Shown in pieces: positions 22,640-34,169 of a stretch of DNA of 64,000 nt. Numbering within the stretch: position 1 is the first letter of the stretch; the number at the start of each line of letters is the position of its first letter. The DNA is from Rosa chinensis. Lineage: Eukaryota; Streptophyta; Magnoliopsida; Rosales; Rosaceae. Location of the stretch: NCBI RefSeq assembly GCF_002994745.2, contig NC_037093.1, positions 49,394,384-49,458,383 on the forward strand. Direction: 5' to 3'. The position numbers were made by a program, and so were the translations under genes. The notes under the pieces were generated by a model that had not been told where the DNA came from, ran no database searches, and was given only the letters and a program-made list of their open reading frames with translations.

Positions 22640-23578
22640 GCTCGGTGAGCTCAGCGATGAACTCTGCCACTGCCTGGCCTTTCATGGTGGTTCTTGGTTT
22701 GTAGTCGATGTCAAACTCGCTGAGCTCGATGGCCCATTTGCTAAGGCGCCCCGAGTGCTCAGGGTTTTGCATTACCTGCCTCAGCGGTTGGTTTGTTAAG
22801 ACATGAATGGTGTGGACTTGAAAATATTGGCGGAGGCGTCTAGCTGCAACAATAAGTGCGAGAGCGAGCCATTCCAGGGGGCATATCTTGTTTCTGCCCT
22901 GTTCATGCCTCTGTCGATGTAGAATACGGGGAGCTCCTCCTGGCCCTCTAGCCGGATAATGGCTCAGCTTACCGCTGATTGTGATACCGCTAGGTATATG
23001 TACAGTGTCTCCCCTTGCATAGGAATGGAGAGAAGTGGGTCTGCTGCCAAGTACTCTTTCAAGCTCTGGAATGCCGCCTCATAGTCTGGGTTCCAGTTGA
23101 TTACCTTCTTGTGGGTCGTCTTTAGGACTTTGAAAAATGGGAGGCATCCATCAGTGAGTTTGGAAATGAACCGAGAGAGAGCGGTTAGCTTGCCCTGGAG
23201 GCTCTGAATGTGCTTTTTCCATTATGGAGCCTTCATGTTGAGGATGGCCTGCACCTTGTCAGGATTGGCCTTTATGCCCCGTTCACTGACTATGTAACCT
23301 AGGAATTTGCTGGCGGTGATGCCAAAGAAACATTTTTCTTGGTTAAAGTGTATGCCATAAGTCAATAGAATGGTGAATATGATGCGGAGGTTGGCCACGT
23401 GTCCGCTAGCTTTGATGCTTTTGACTAGCATGTCGTCCACGTATACCTCTATGATTTTGCCCATATGTTTAGCGAACATGGCATTCATCAACCGCTGGTA
23501 AGTTGCACCGGCGTTCTTCAAATCGAAGGGCATGACATTGTAATAGTATAGGCCCTTGTCGGTCGTGAAGGCGGTGCA
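22640..23578 (-). pseudogene. C-terminal reverse transcriptase and first RNase H of element A (several stops)
   Basis: Same frame as the upstream part. The catalytic RT motif YVDD is intact at 23432-23443 (within IIEVYVDDMLVKSI). A TAA at 23222-23224 follows ILNMKAP. Past it, thumb/connection sequence and the usual RNase H start are recognisable by comparison with element B, but stops and frame changes accumulate between 22640 and 23000. Confidence 0.75.
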
Positions 23579-23581
23579 CTC

Positions 23582-24616
23582 CTAGTCACCAGGGTGCATC
23601 TTGATCTGATTGTAGCTGGAGAAGGCGTCCATCATGCTCAGTAGCTCGTGTCCAGCGGTGGCATCGACCAGTTGGTCTATGCGGGGTAACAGGAAGCTAT
23701 CCTTGGGGCATGCCTTGTTGAGGCCCTTGAAGTTGACACACATCCACCACTTTCCGCTTGGTTTTTTGACCATGACTAGGTTGGAAATCCACTGAGGGTA
23801 ATTGACCTGGCGGATGAACCCAATGTTCCGTAGCTTGGTGACTTCCTCCCCTATTGCACTATACCTTTCCTCATCGAAGGCCCTCCGCTGTTGTTTGACA
23901 GGGTAGAAGGATGGTTTGATGCTCAACTTGTGTGTGATGATCTCAGGGGAGATGCCAGGCATGTTTGCGTAGGACCACGTAAAAACGGTGGCGTTGTCAC
24001 GTAGAAACTGGCTGAGTTCAGCCGCTACCTCTGTGTCTAGCTGAGCGCCGATGCGGACTGTCCGCTCAGGGTGTTTGTCGGAGATGTTGATAATCCACAA
24101 AGATGTTTCTAGGTTGACAGGCTCCTTTTTTACATATTTCTTCTCGTCGTCTCTAGGGTCCTCAAAGATGTCTGGTGGTGGCACATTGTCTCCTACTATT
24201 AGTATCTCATGGCGGTGTGTAGACCGTGCCACGGTTGTGGAGTAGCATTCTCGTGCCAATTGTTGACTTCCTTTCACACAGCCTGTCCCATTGGGCGTAG
24301 GGAACTTCATAAGAAGCATGTATCCGGCTATAATGCACTTGAGCTTGTTGAGTGCCGGTCGACCGATGATGGCATTGTATGAACTGAAGCAGTTAACAAT
24401 GATGAACTCCGTATGGATTTCCTCCATAAATGGACTGGTGCCGATAACTAGTCGCATGTAGTCAGAACCCAATGGTTGCGTGATGTCTCCGGAGAAGCTG
24501 AGCAATGGCTCATGATCCTGGAGTAATTTTCTATTCCGCTGGAGTTTGCCATAACAGCCATTGAAGATGACATTGACAGTGGATCCACTGTCCACAAGAA
24601 CCTTCCCCCTGACCAT
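23582..24616 (-). pseudogene. protease and N-terminal reverse transcriptase of element A
   Basis: The aspartic protease has an active-site DSG (KVLVDSGSTVNVIF, near 24570-24605). After a linker comes the start of reverse transcriptase: SPEIITHKLSIKPSFYPVKQ, then SNLVMVKKPSGKWWMCVNF and ACPKDSFLLPRIDQLVDATA, the early fingers/palm blocks of Ty3/gypsy RT. The frame stops at TAG 23582-23584; element B has CAG there. The enzyme would copy the element RNA, but it is truncated here. Confidence 0.87.
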
Positions 24617-26592
24617 TTATCGAGTATGGCGTCGATTAAGAATGGATCGTCGTGGGGTAGACGCACTCCGCGCTCTTCCTCCTCTGAGAAGGTAATGGGT
24701 TCCCAACCAGACCTTGGGAGTTTAGCGGACCTCTCGTAGCAGATATTGCAAACTTCGTTGGAGTGGTTAGCGTGCGCATATCGCTTTTTTGCCCTGTGGG
24801 ACATGTTGGTAATTGGAGCACCGCCGTCAATGGTATTGATGCAGCCCATTTGTTCGATGTTGGAGACCACGGGTGGCGGCTAACGTATCTTGAATTGCTC
24901 TATCTTACAATCGCAGTACAAAGTCTCAACAGCTGTCTTGAGATCATTGCAATTGTTGGTGTTGTGGCCGCTGTCCTCATGGTATTTGCACCATTTGCCG
25001 ATTGTCCTGGGCTTTCCTACCCTAGGGTATTTTCTTAGGGGTGGTGGCGGAATCTGGTCTTTGCACTGGTCCTATATTTCTTCATACGAGGTTGTGAGGA
25101 CTGTGAACACTGCATACAGCTGGGAGGACTCCGTCTGTTTATTACGGCTATCCCCATAGGATGAGCGGTTGCCCTTGTTGTAATGCTGGTCCTTCTGCCG
25201 CTTTTTCTGGTAGGTGCCTTGTTGCCATTCTTTTTTCTTATCAGTTGGCGGCGTAACAGAGGTTTTTCTAGCAGTCTCCTGATGGCTGGCAGAAGGTTGA
25301 ATGGATTTGGCAGGCGTTGGCGGCAGTGGGGGGGTTTCACCATATGTGATGAATTCTGCCTGTGCATTGATCACAGCCTCGCTCATGACATAGTCATATG
25401 CGGCATTTGGATGATTGTAACTGAGATGATAGAGAAATGGTCCCTTGAGGAGTCCCTGCTTGAAGGTTGCCAGCGCCATTGTTTTGTTGAGATCGCGGCA
25501 CTGAGATGCCGTCGCTGGACACCTGGTGACGAACGCTTTCAACGTTTCCGCTGCCCCTTGCTTTAGGTTGAACAACTGAGTTGTGTTGTGATGCCCGGCG
25601 GCCAACAGGATGAACCGCGAGAGGAAAGTGTTTGACAGTGCGTGGAATGAGTCGATGGAGCCTGGTGGGCATTCGAAGAACCAACTCATTGCCTCACTAT
25701 CCAACGTTTTGCTGAACAAGTGGCAGAGGGAGGCGTCATCAAATCCCTTATTGTTAGTGACTTTTTTGAAGGTGTCCATGTGGACAAAGAGGTCGGACAT
25801 GCCGCTGTAGTGTGACATCTTTGGTGTCTTTGCGTGTGCTGGTCTGACAGCCTGCAGGATTCTGGCGGTGAATGGTCTTGGTCTAGATGTAAAGAGCGGA
25901 TTTTGAGTTGGTGCTGGGACGCCTGCCTCCGTCCGGATTAGCCTTTGCTCTAATTGTTGCATCCTTTCTGGGATTAAGGCGGTTGCGTCGCCAGCGGGCC
26001 TTGCCTGGAGGTTCCGCTGAACCAGCTCCTGCCTGGGAGTAGGTGGATTACCTTCAGTTCTGGCCCTGGCTACAGGGCGGTTGGTGTTTGGCTATGATTC
26101 TGCATCCTGCTCCATCATTAGGAGGGGTAGAGGAGCCGGGCCCATCATTTCTGGTGGGTTCAGCGGTACTTGCATATGTATGACTGGTACGGGTACCATT
26201 CCACCTGTATTGGGTCGATTGCGTCTAGTGCTCCGCGATTGCTCGCTCTGTGCTGTGTTAGCATTTGCTTCCAGCGACTTTTTTAATTCGTCGAACTTTG
26301 ACATTAGCGTGGCCACCTGCTTTTGGGCCTCGGCCTTCTCTATGCTCTCATGTTCGAGCTCCTTGTTTGCCTTGTAGAGGTCCGTCAATGCCAGCTCATA
26401 CATAGCGGCGAGGTCCCGGACCGGTGGGCGACTGCTGCCCTGCTGGGTCTCCGCCGTAAGGTTTGATGGGGTATTGAATAGTGCACGATTAACGTTTACT
26501 ACTGGGTCAACGTTAGCTGCTAGGTTTGTGGGGTGGGGGTCGGCGGACTAGTCCGCTTGCTGTTGAATGTTTACCCCGCTACCGCTAGTCAT
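24617..26592 (-). pseudogene. gag of element A (broken)
   Basis: The start is the ATG at 26592, 34 bp past the primer binding site; the protein begins MTSGSGVNIQQQ, like element B's MTNDSGENAEEQ. A predicted coiled coil lies around 26260-26400. The gag core (25300-25870) contains WFFECPPGSIDSF and GHHNTTQLFNLKQG, then a basic linker and a C-x3-H-x4-H-x4-C type knuckle near 24960. One frame runs through the whole gene but has TAG stops near 26548, at 26092, at 25072 and near 24880. A further frame break separates gag from the protease near 24610. Element B has sense codons at the matching stop sites I compared. Confidence 0.85.
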
Positions 26593-26625
26593 GGTAGTTG
26601 TGGTGGATCACCTTTTGTTCAAGGA

Positions 26626-26644
26626 TTCCCATAGACGGCGCCAG
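26626..26644 (-). other. primer binding site of element A
   Basis: The minus strand reads CTGGCGCCGTCTATGGGAA directly after the 5' LTR. This form (TGGCGCCRTCTGTGGGAA-like) is common in plant Tat elements and matches element B at 36696-36714. I did not identify the tRNA. Confidence 0.75.
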
Positions 26645-26948
26645 TGTTAATGTCTAAAAGTTCAGCGGTAGCTGAACCTCAGTTAACGAGGATCCGATGG
26701 GCAGACCGCTACTTATGATATTCAAAGCTTCCGTTTACCTGTCAAATAAAATACAGAGGGCGTCAGAGGGAGACCGCGCTGGGCGGTCTTCTCTTATCCG
26801 ATGCCTAAGTTAGTCAATGTATTCATGTTGACAAAGTAACAGTAGGTAAGTACTAAATGCGTCATTAATGAGGAGAGAGGAGAGAACCTTTTATCATGAG
26901 TGTGGCTCATTATAGCTAATTATACTTGCAAATGTTCATGTAAGTACA
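26645..26948 (-). repeat. 5' LTR of element A, internally deleted
   Basis: 304 bp against 508 bp in the partner LTR. About 200 bp of U3 just upstream of the TATA box is missing. The junction falls in the box: the partner reads TATAAAAGG, this copy reads GATAAAAGG (minus strand, about 26887-26895). The remaining sequence matches the partner with few changes. Confidence 0.92.
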
Positions 26949-26953
26949 AATAC

Positions 26954-27264
26954 CATCGTGCTGCATGCTACAAATAAAGAAACCATTCTGGCTGCACCAT
27001 TGAAAATAGCAGAAGACTTCCACTTGTTCCAAAATCATATATGCATATATACATGCATTTGCTACAATCATTCATATGCATGTATTAGCAGAACTTAACA
27101 AAGTGATATGTTTCCTTCAACCTACCACTAATTGGTTCCAACATATATGACTTGACGAAAACTTTCCACACTCACTCCACATCACATCAATGTCCTCTTG
27201 GCAATACACAAGGTTGCTTCTCATCTCCCACTGAAACAATTTCAAGTAACAAACCCAAGTTATA
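26954..27264. other. non-coding flank; arm of a possible inverted repeat
   Basis: No gene seen. About 26954-27040 is similar, in reverse orientation, to 29477-29555 (for example TTTTGGAACAAGT and TTTTCAATGG). The Pack-MULE at 27274-29382 lies between the two arms. Confidence 0.4.
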
Positions 27265-27589
27265 TAAAGTGTTGGATTAATTTCAGTTTACCCCCTTGAG
27301 GTGATGTCACCCCCTCCACTCTCAATTTTGTGATGTCACCCCCGCTACTCTCAATTTTGAATTTTTAACCCCCAAGCTTTCCAATTTCAATCAGTCTTGT
27401 CCAATTTCTCAGATTCCATCCAAATTGGACGTTAATTTGACCCACTTTAAGGGATAGAATGGTCATTTCAAAGAAAAAAAAAAAACCCTCTCTTTCACTT
27501 TCGGGGGCTTCTCTCTCTTCTCCAAATCCCTCTCTCTCTCTCTGATCTGCAACTCCAAAAATTGAATTTGCATGCATTCCCTCCCTTCG

Positions 27590-28068
27590 CTCTTACAGTA
27601 TCCTCAATTGCCACTAAAACATCGACACGATGCTAGTAGTATAGATCAATGTAGTCAACATCTAGCCGCTTTAGACTAGCTTCATAACATGCTCTTACAT
27701 ATTCTGGGCTCCCATTTATCTAGAGTTGTAAGTTATCCGACTTGAAAATGCCGAATTTTGTAGCCAATTGAACCTTTTCTTGAGGAAGCTGTTTCAAAGC
27801 CTGAAAATACAAGACAAGTGAGAATTTCAATTTTCTACCAAATTCTTCCCACTATCATAAATAGAATGTTTCTAAAAAAGAAAGTTTCAACATTTACCTT
27901 CCCAACCATGATTTCATTATCATGATTATGACCATAATGATATGAAGTGTCAAAGAAGGTGATGCCCCTATTAATTGCTTCCTTTATTACTGAACACCCA
28001 GCTTCATGAGAGAGAGGAGCTTTGTATATTCCAGATAGTCCCCCACATCCAAAACCTAATCTAGAAAC
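27590..28068 (-). pseudogene. captured two exons of an aldo-keto reductase (AKR) gene
   Basis: Exon 28068-27898 encodes VSRLGFGCGGLSGIYKAP and later GITFFDTSYHYG, with AG acceptor and GT donor in place. It holds the AKR catalytic Asp (FFDTS) and Tyr (HYG). The next exon, 27800 to about 27590, starts ALKQLPQEKVQLATKFGIF and has at least two in-frame stops before YVRACYEASLKRLDVDYIDL, the strand with the substrate/cofactor region. Sequence is closest in memory to plant auxin-induced/perakine-reductase-like NADPH oxidoreductases. The C-terminal half of the barrel is absent. Confidence 0.85.
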
Positions 28069-28643
28069 CTGCAGATAGAAAGTAAAAGCCAACTTCCATT
28101 TAAGTATACATAAGACCAGATAAACAGAAGTATTGTGTCTATCATTACCTACAACTATAAGACTCAAATTGTTCAAAAACACCAAGAAAACTTTCAAAGT
28201 TGAAGATCGCGATCATAAGGTCTCTCTCTGGTAAATTAGTAGTGTCATAGGCATTAAGGAAACCAAAAACAAAATTTTGTATATGCATCCGTTGACTTGC
28301 AAAGCTTTCTGATTAAAGACGCAAACATCATATAAAACTCAAATTACTACAGAGAACTGATCACATCATAAACTGAACAGTGTTTTACCCATGGAAATCT
28401 CAGCTTGATGGGAATGATCAGCATTGAGACTGTTCAAGATTGATCAGCATAGTTTAGTTGACTTTCAAACGAACAGTATGATAAAATTGATAAACTTACC
28501 TTTAATCCCTGACTACCCAGTTGAACCTCTGGGATCTTCCTCCTCATCTCTCAGATCCTCACTCTGATCCCAATAACCAATCCCTCATTCCCAAAACCCA
28601 GGTCGACCCAAAACACCACCTCTCCTCGAAAATGGACTGACCC

Positions 28644-29033
28644 AGATTCATAATCGAAGCCTCAGAGGCCTAGTCAATGGCCAAGCAGAAAGGCCTTACC
28701 GTCGTCTAGCTCCTCCAGTCCTTCGTCGAGCCCGCCAATGCCCTCGCCCTGGTCCCCATCTTTAAATTCCCTGTTGGAGCCCTTGGGTACGGGTCCTCGG
28801 GTTGGGTCTCCTTCGGAGTCAACCTCGAGTTCCTGGGCCTCCCCTTCCACTACTCCATCCACGCCGAGCAGTTCCTCATCACCAATCTCTCGATCTAGTT
28901 AAAGCCTCGCCTCAAATACATCGCCGTCTCTGCCGCCCCATGCGGCCATTGTTGCTAATTCTTCCAAGAAATCTGCCGCGCCGAGGACATCAAGATCCTC
29001 ATCACCTCCGTCGGAGGAGACAACGATGACAAA
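28644..29033 (+). pseudogene. captured cytidine deaminase fragment
   Basis: One plus-strand frame, without introns, encodes the plant cytidine deaminase core: MAKQKGL from 28676, FPVGALGYGSSG, FGVNLEFLGLPFHYS, the zinc/catalytic HAE (28860-28868, in SIHAEQFLIT) and PCGHC (28938-28952). Cytidine deaminase converts cytidine to uridine in pyrimidine salvage. Stops interrupt it: TAG just before the MAKQKGL start, TAG after TVV, TAG at 28896-28898 and TAA soon after PCGHC. Zinc ligands remain, but the second domain is missing. It lies opposite in strand to the AKR pieces, so the element joined two sources. Confidence 0.87.
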
Positions 29034-29112
29034 AACGACGCATTTGGGTTTCGATTTCCATGGTGGTGCCCTTTGCTTTGTTTGGGTTTCGATTTCCATT
29101 TTTGAGTTGCAA

Positions 29113-29148
<36 letters not shown>

Positions 29149-29391
29149 TTTGGAGAAGAGAGAGAAATCCCCGAAAGTGAAAGAGATAGGTTTTTTTTTT
29201 GTCTTGAAATGAACATTTTATCCCTTAAAGTGGGTCCATTCGTCAGAGTTAACGTCTAATTTGGACGGAATCTGAGAAATTGGACACGGCTGATTAAAAT
29301 TGGAAAGCTTGGGGGGTAAAAATTCAAAATTGAGAGTAGAGTGTCACCCCCAAACCTCAGGGGGGTAAACTGAAATTAATCCTAAAGTGTA

Positions 29392-30009
29392 GGTCATGGT
29401 CAATAGTACCAAACAGATCATTCAAACACATATAGAATACTAAGTGAATGATATATATATATATATATGTACATATATTTTTTGGAACAAGTTTCAGCTT
29501 TTGCTGTTTTCAATGGTTAGGTTTGGTGCAGCTAGAATGCTTTTTTTGTTGGTTTTATGGTCTAGAAACTTGAATTATGGATGATTGACAAATATATTGG
29601 AGCATTGTTTATACAAAAATATATATGGAGCATTATAGAATTGCAAATGGAGCATTATTTTTGTGCAAATATTCTAGGCAAAGAATCGATAATGAACAAA
29701 CAACAATTCATAAATTGCATTGTATGAGTACTTGTATGTTGTAAATCACACAACAAACCACTTATAAATCACCCAACGGTTGCTAAAACACTTTTTCGTC
29801 AGATTTGAACTCACACAACATAACAAACAAAAAGCAGTTGTCCAATTGTTAAATCACATAACCATATAGAAACAATGTGTTGTACAAATGGTGCAAATAA
29901 TCTCTCACATACAACAGTCATTGCTTGCTCACAGATAACAACTATCACACCACAATTATTTAAAAACATCTATAGTGGTAATGATAATCCAACAACATTT
30001 TATTACATT
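29392..30009. other. AT-rich non-coding stretch before the long LTR
   Basis: No gene seen. (AT)n at about 29450-29468. Repeated CACACAAC-like words from 29740 on resemble those at 50950-51075, suggesting that both flank the long LTR as parts of one older transposon. Confidence 0.4.
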
Positions 30010-30159
30010 TGTTTTCAAGCCCCTGATTTTTAACACAAATAAAAATCAATATATATAATCCCATAATTATACATGCGTGATGGTTCAGCCATCAATAAAA
30101 TACCTGGAAAACTTTTTCCCTTTTAAACCAAGTAAAAACTTATGCATGAACCCACAATA

Positions 30160-31580
30160 TGTGATACCCCGGAAATTCGTAATTATTTTCTGAAGATTTT
30201 CCGGAATTAATTTTATGTTTATTGGACGGTTTCGTGGCTCGTTGATGGAGCAGAAGTGTTTCGGATTAATTTTCATTTGGAAAATATGACTTTAGGGGTG
30301 GCGCAAAGGTTGACTTTTGATATGTTGAGATTCTCCAAAAACTTCCTTCACGAAAGTTGTAGTGCGCGTCGATACGAGTTCGTGGACATGTGGTTCTTGT
30401 CAATCGGAGTTCGTATGAGAAAGTTATGACCATTGGAAGGAATTTCCATTTAGGTGTAAATAGAAGTTTCCCAAGTTGGAAACTTACTATTTTCATTTGG
30501 TTTCCATTTCCAGAAAATGATATCTCTCTCTCTTCTCTCTCGGCTGCACCTTCAGTATCGAAGAAACCCGTCCGACCCGACCCGGCTTTTCCGGCGAACT
30601 GCGACGGTCTCCGGCGACGAAACTTTCCAGATAGGATCGTCTCCTCCATCTGGTCGTCCCTCTGGTGTCCTCTAACGTCGATTCTCCTCCACGGCGGCGC
30701 TGCAAGGAGGCGCAGTTGAGTGTTTTCGGACCCGATCGGTTCTCCGATCTTCGACGTCTGCGGGGCTTCAAGTTGAGCATGGGGAGCCTCCTTGATCGAT
30801 CCTTGGTGGTTGTTTGGATCGATTCACGTAAAACTTGGTTCAACTCAGATTGGATGACTGTTCATGGCTTGTGAGGTAGTTTTCGACCCTTTATGCTTGT
30901 TTTCTGACTTCGAGCTAGTTATGAAAGTTCACAAGCATGCTTAGATGAAGCTTTTTGATGTTGGGAGTTTTGTGAAATATTGAGTTTTGGCCGGCACCGG
31001 TGCGCCACCATCTGTGGCGGCGTTCCGGCCACTTAAGGAACTGTTTTTGGTATTATATATGTTCTACTCATTGATACGAGCGTTTCGATATACAATATAC
31101 AAATTGTGGAGTTCGTATGGAATTGTTATGATTTTTGTAGTTTCATACCGACCGATTTATTCTATCCTTGAGGATTCAAGCATCCGATCGACTTATGGTT
31201 TGGTCACATCGATCGTGAACGTCACATCGATCGTGGACGTATTCCGGAGACTTTGCGAGGTCTCGGATGTGGTTTTGCCTCGATTGGCGCCACTTTGGGG
31301 ATTTTAGATCAAAACAGGGGTTTCGAACTTAAATCAAATGTGAATCGTTACTGATTTGAGATCATTGGTGAATAGGTGCTTCTAAAAGGTGAATTGGACA
31401 AGTTGTTGGCGAGAGTGTTAGTTCGGTTCTGTATAGAAGACGCAGCGGGAGTTTTGAGGTGAGTAATCTCACAAGGTTCAAGGTTCATTAATGAACGGAT
31501 TTCCTTTATCGTTTTGAGAGTTATTGATTTAACTGCAAACTATAGTTGATATTAGTAGGCATTCCTGAGCGGATGACTAC

Positions 31581-31617
<37 letters not shown>

Positions 31618-32950
31618 CGTGAAATATATATGTTTTGGTGGTTTGTGGATTTGTGAAAACAATATGCATGAATGATGCTTTTTATTGTTTTGGGTTGTGG
31701 CTTTTGGAAAACAAATGATTGTGGAAATAATTGATTTCGATTTGTTTTGAAAAGCGTTGAGATTTGAGAAAAGCGTTGAGATTTGTGTATGAAAACAATA
31801 GGCATGAATTGATGCTTTTTATTGTTTTGTGTTATGGCTTTTTCAGAAAATAATGATTATGGAAATGTTGATTTCGATTGTTTTCAAAAGCGTTGAGATT
31901 TGTGTAACATTTTGGGTCTAGTGCGACTCCTTTAATGTTTTGCTCCAAGGGACAGTGCGGCCCGAGGATTGAAGGTCTATGACCTTGGGCAGAATATCAG
32001 GTAATCACGTCTTTGGCCGGACAAGTGGTTACGTTTTCAGTTAGAGCTCTAATATGTCTGCCATATAGGTAATTCATGGGGTAACGGGAATTGGTTATTG
32101 ATAACTCATGACATTACGTATTTTTAGGGAACAAGGTGTGAGTTGCTTCATTATTAATGGTTTTTAAGGGGACAAGGTGCAAGTTGTTTTCCTTATTAAC
32201 GATTTGATAGAAGTCAAGGTGTGAGTTGCTTTCTATGGTACGATTATGGTATAACTGATAAAAATCAAGATGTGAGTTGTTTTCTATGTTTTACTGATAG
32301 AATTCAAGGTCTAAGTTGTTTTCTATGTTTTACAGATAGAAATCAAGGTGTGAGTTGCTTTCTATGTTATATCGATAGAATTCAAGGTGTGAGTTGTTTT
32401 CTATGTTTCGATTTGAAAGGAAATTAAAGTGTGAGTTGTTCTCCTTTATGTCGTCTTTTAAGGAAATTAAAGTGTGAGTTGTTTTCCTTATTTCTGGTTT
32501 GAGTTGTGTTAACTGTTTTGAGTTACTCATACTGGCTTGCAAAAGCTTACCGGGTTTGTTGTGTGACAACCCGGTACACTATTCAAACGGTGTAGGGGTT
32601 AATCCTGCAGGTTAGGATAATCGCAGTTGAAGCGGAGGTAGCGCCTTGCAGCCTAACGGTAAGAAGCCATTTTTGTGACTTTACCTTTGATAAGGACTTC
32701 CGTTGTATAGTTAACTCTGAGCAGCATTTACGTTTTATTTTGTTGTTGACAATTTAATTCGTAAGCTTATGTAATATATGACTCTATGGAGCAAGTCAAT
32801 ATTGACATAGTGGGTTCAGGGCATCAATATGTACTTGGGTTAAAAGGGAAAACGTTTCTAGGTATTTTGTATTGATGGCTGAACGTTCACGCATGTATAA
32901 TTATGGGATTAATATCGATTTTCTTGTGTGTAAAAATCAGGGGCGTGACA
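30160..32950 (+). mobile_element. solo LTR (2.79 kb), same family, inserted in opposite orientation
   Basis: Starts TGTGATACCCCGG and ends GGGGCGTGACA; perfect 5-bp target duplication CAATA at 30155-30159 and 32951-32955. It sits inside an older, opposite copy of its own family. (AT)n at 31580-31613. ORFs such as those at 30390-30719 are non-coding. The inverted arrangement makes 32500-32745 complementary to 33060-33245. Confidence 0.9.
32130..32490 (+). repeat. degenerate tandem repeats in the long LTR
   Basis: About seven or eight imperfect copies of a 35-60 bp unit built on AAGGTGTGAGTTG(C/T)TTTCTATG. One frame stays open across part of it (32221-32427), giving repeated VSCFLCF; this follows from the repeat and is not evidence of a gene. 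Confidence 0.7.
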
Positions 32951-34169
32951 CAATATCAATATATACTTGCTACACAGGTTATATATTATACGTGTTTACA
33001 AATTAAATTGCCGCAACAACATAATAAGTAAATGCTCCTCAGAGCTTACTGCAAGCGGAAGTCTTAATAAAGGTAAAGTCACAAAATTGGCTTCCTACTG
33101 TAAAGCTGTTAGCACGCTACTTCAATTTTAGCCACGATTACGCTGACTTGTAGGATTAACCCCTACACCATTGAATAGTGCACCGGGTTGCCACACAACA
33201 AACCCGGTAAGCTTATGAAAGCTCGTATGAGTAACTCAAAACAACTCACACAAAATCACGAGATAAAACCCGCACGTTTCAGCAAATCACAGGATAAACC
33301 CACACGTTTAAATCAAAGAACAACTAACGCAAATCACGGGATCACTACTAGAAATCTGTTCATTTACATCACATCATTTAAATCGGTCAGACTTGCACAT
33401 GATGTAAAAAAGTAAGTTAACATCGTTTTAGAAAAATAACGATTTAAATGTATGTCATTAACATCAGTTCTTAAAATAACTGGTGTTAAAAGTTTAGTTC
33501 GAAAATTTGCGGGAACCTATTTTTGCAAAAAGCGCTAAGTCTTTTAAGTGAAATGAAGAAGCGGGGACTAAAACTTAAAACTTTTACACTTAGAAAAAAA
33601 AGAGCGCCCGACCCAAAACTGAAACATAAACCCTAACCTCAGTCTTGACCTCAATTCTCAACCCAGATTTGAGCTCCTCCTCCCCAAACTCGAGCTCCTT
33701 CTTCTCACCGTAACAATCATTCCTCCTCCATTCTCTGGCGATATCTGAAGCACCGAGAGAGTCAAAGAAACGTAGACCCCGACAATGTCGTTGAAACCTC
33801 AGCTCCCTCCCAGTGCCCACCTTTCTCCGCCTCCGACCAAGATCAATCAACTTATCATCTCAGGTAGGTCAGTTACATGGAATTATTGTATAGATCTGTG
33901 GGCTATTTATAAATTAGCTGAAGCCTCTATCCGATTGCAGCAACACTGACACCGTCACCGTCACCGATAGCACCGCCGCCACCTTGACTACCAAAAACGT
34001 CGCAGTTTGGAACCCTGGGGGATCTGCTCCTTCTACTCCTCTGGTTTCCTCCTTCATTTCAAGTAATTTCTCTGCTCCGCTTCGTTGTTGTTCTTCCTTT
34101 ACGAATAGAGAGGGCTGGGTTTTTTGTTTCAATTGTGAAGTATTCAGTTTTTGAAATTGAATCTGCAGA

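Larger units (their letters stand above)
8617..26948 (-). mobile_element. Tat-type Ty3/gypsy retrotransposon A (with nested insertions)
   Basis: Minus-strand element flanked by a perfect 5-bp target duplication AATAC (8612-8616 and 26949-26953). LTRs are at 8617-9124 and 26645-26948. Order on the minus strand: 5' LTR, primer binding site, gag, protease, reverse transcriptase, RNase H, second RNase H, integrase, then an antisense gene (plus strand) and the polypurine tract. The extra RNase H and the antisense gene mark the Tat lineage. A 4.5-kb CACTA element and a 2.8-kb solo LTR are nested in it; without them it is about 11 kb, like element B. Every ORF is broken. Confidence 0.93.
27274..29382. 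mobile_element. Pack-MULE with captured aldo-keto reductase and cytidine deaminase pieces
   Basis: Terminal inverted repeats of about 290 bp (27274-27563 and 29086-29382) begin GGATTAATTTCAGTTTACCC. A 9-bp target duplication TAAAGTGTT/TAAAGTGTA (27265-27273 and 29383-29391) has one mismatch. There is no transposase. The interior holds two exons of an aldo-keto reductase gene on the minus strand and a cytidine deaminase piece on the plus strand. (CT)n/(GA)n microsatellites lie inside both terminal repeats. Confidence 0.92.

Noticed and set aside
28674..28862. Acidic minus-strand ORF
   Set aside because: Shadow of the cytidine deaminase frame on the plus strand, which shows HAE and PCGHC.
31575..31615. 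(AT)n tract as a possible origin or regulatory site
   Set aside because: Simple microsatellite in a long LTR; similar (AT)n tracts occur at 29450 and 35365.
32221..32427. Cys-rich repeat ORF (VSCFLCF repeats)
   Set aside because: Explained by degenerate tandem repeats in a long LTR; the start and end are arbitrary.
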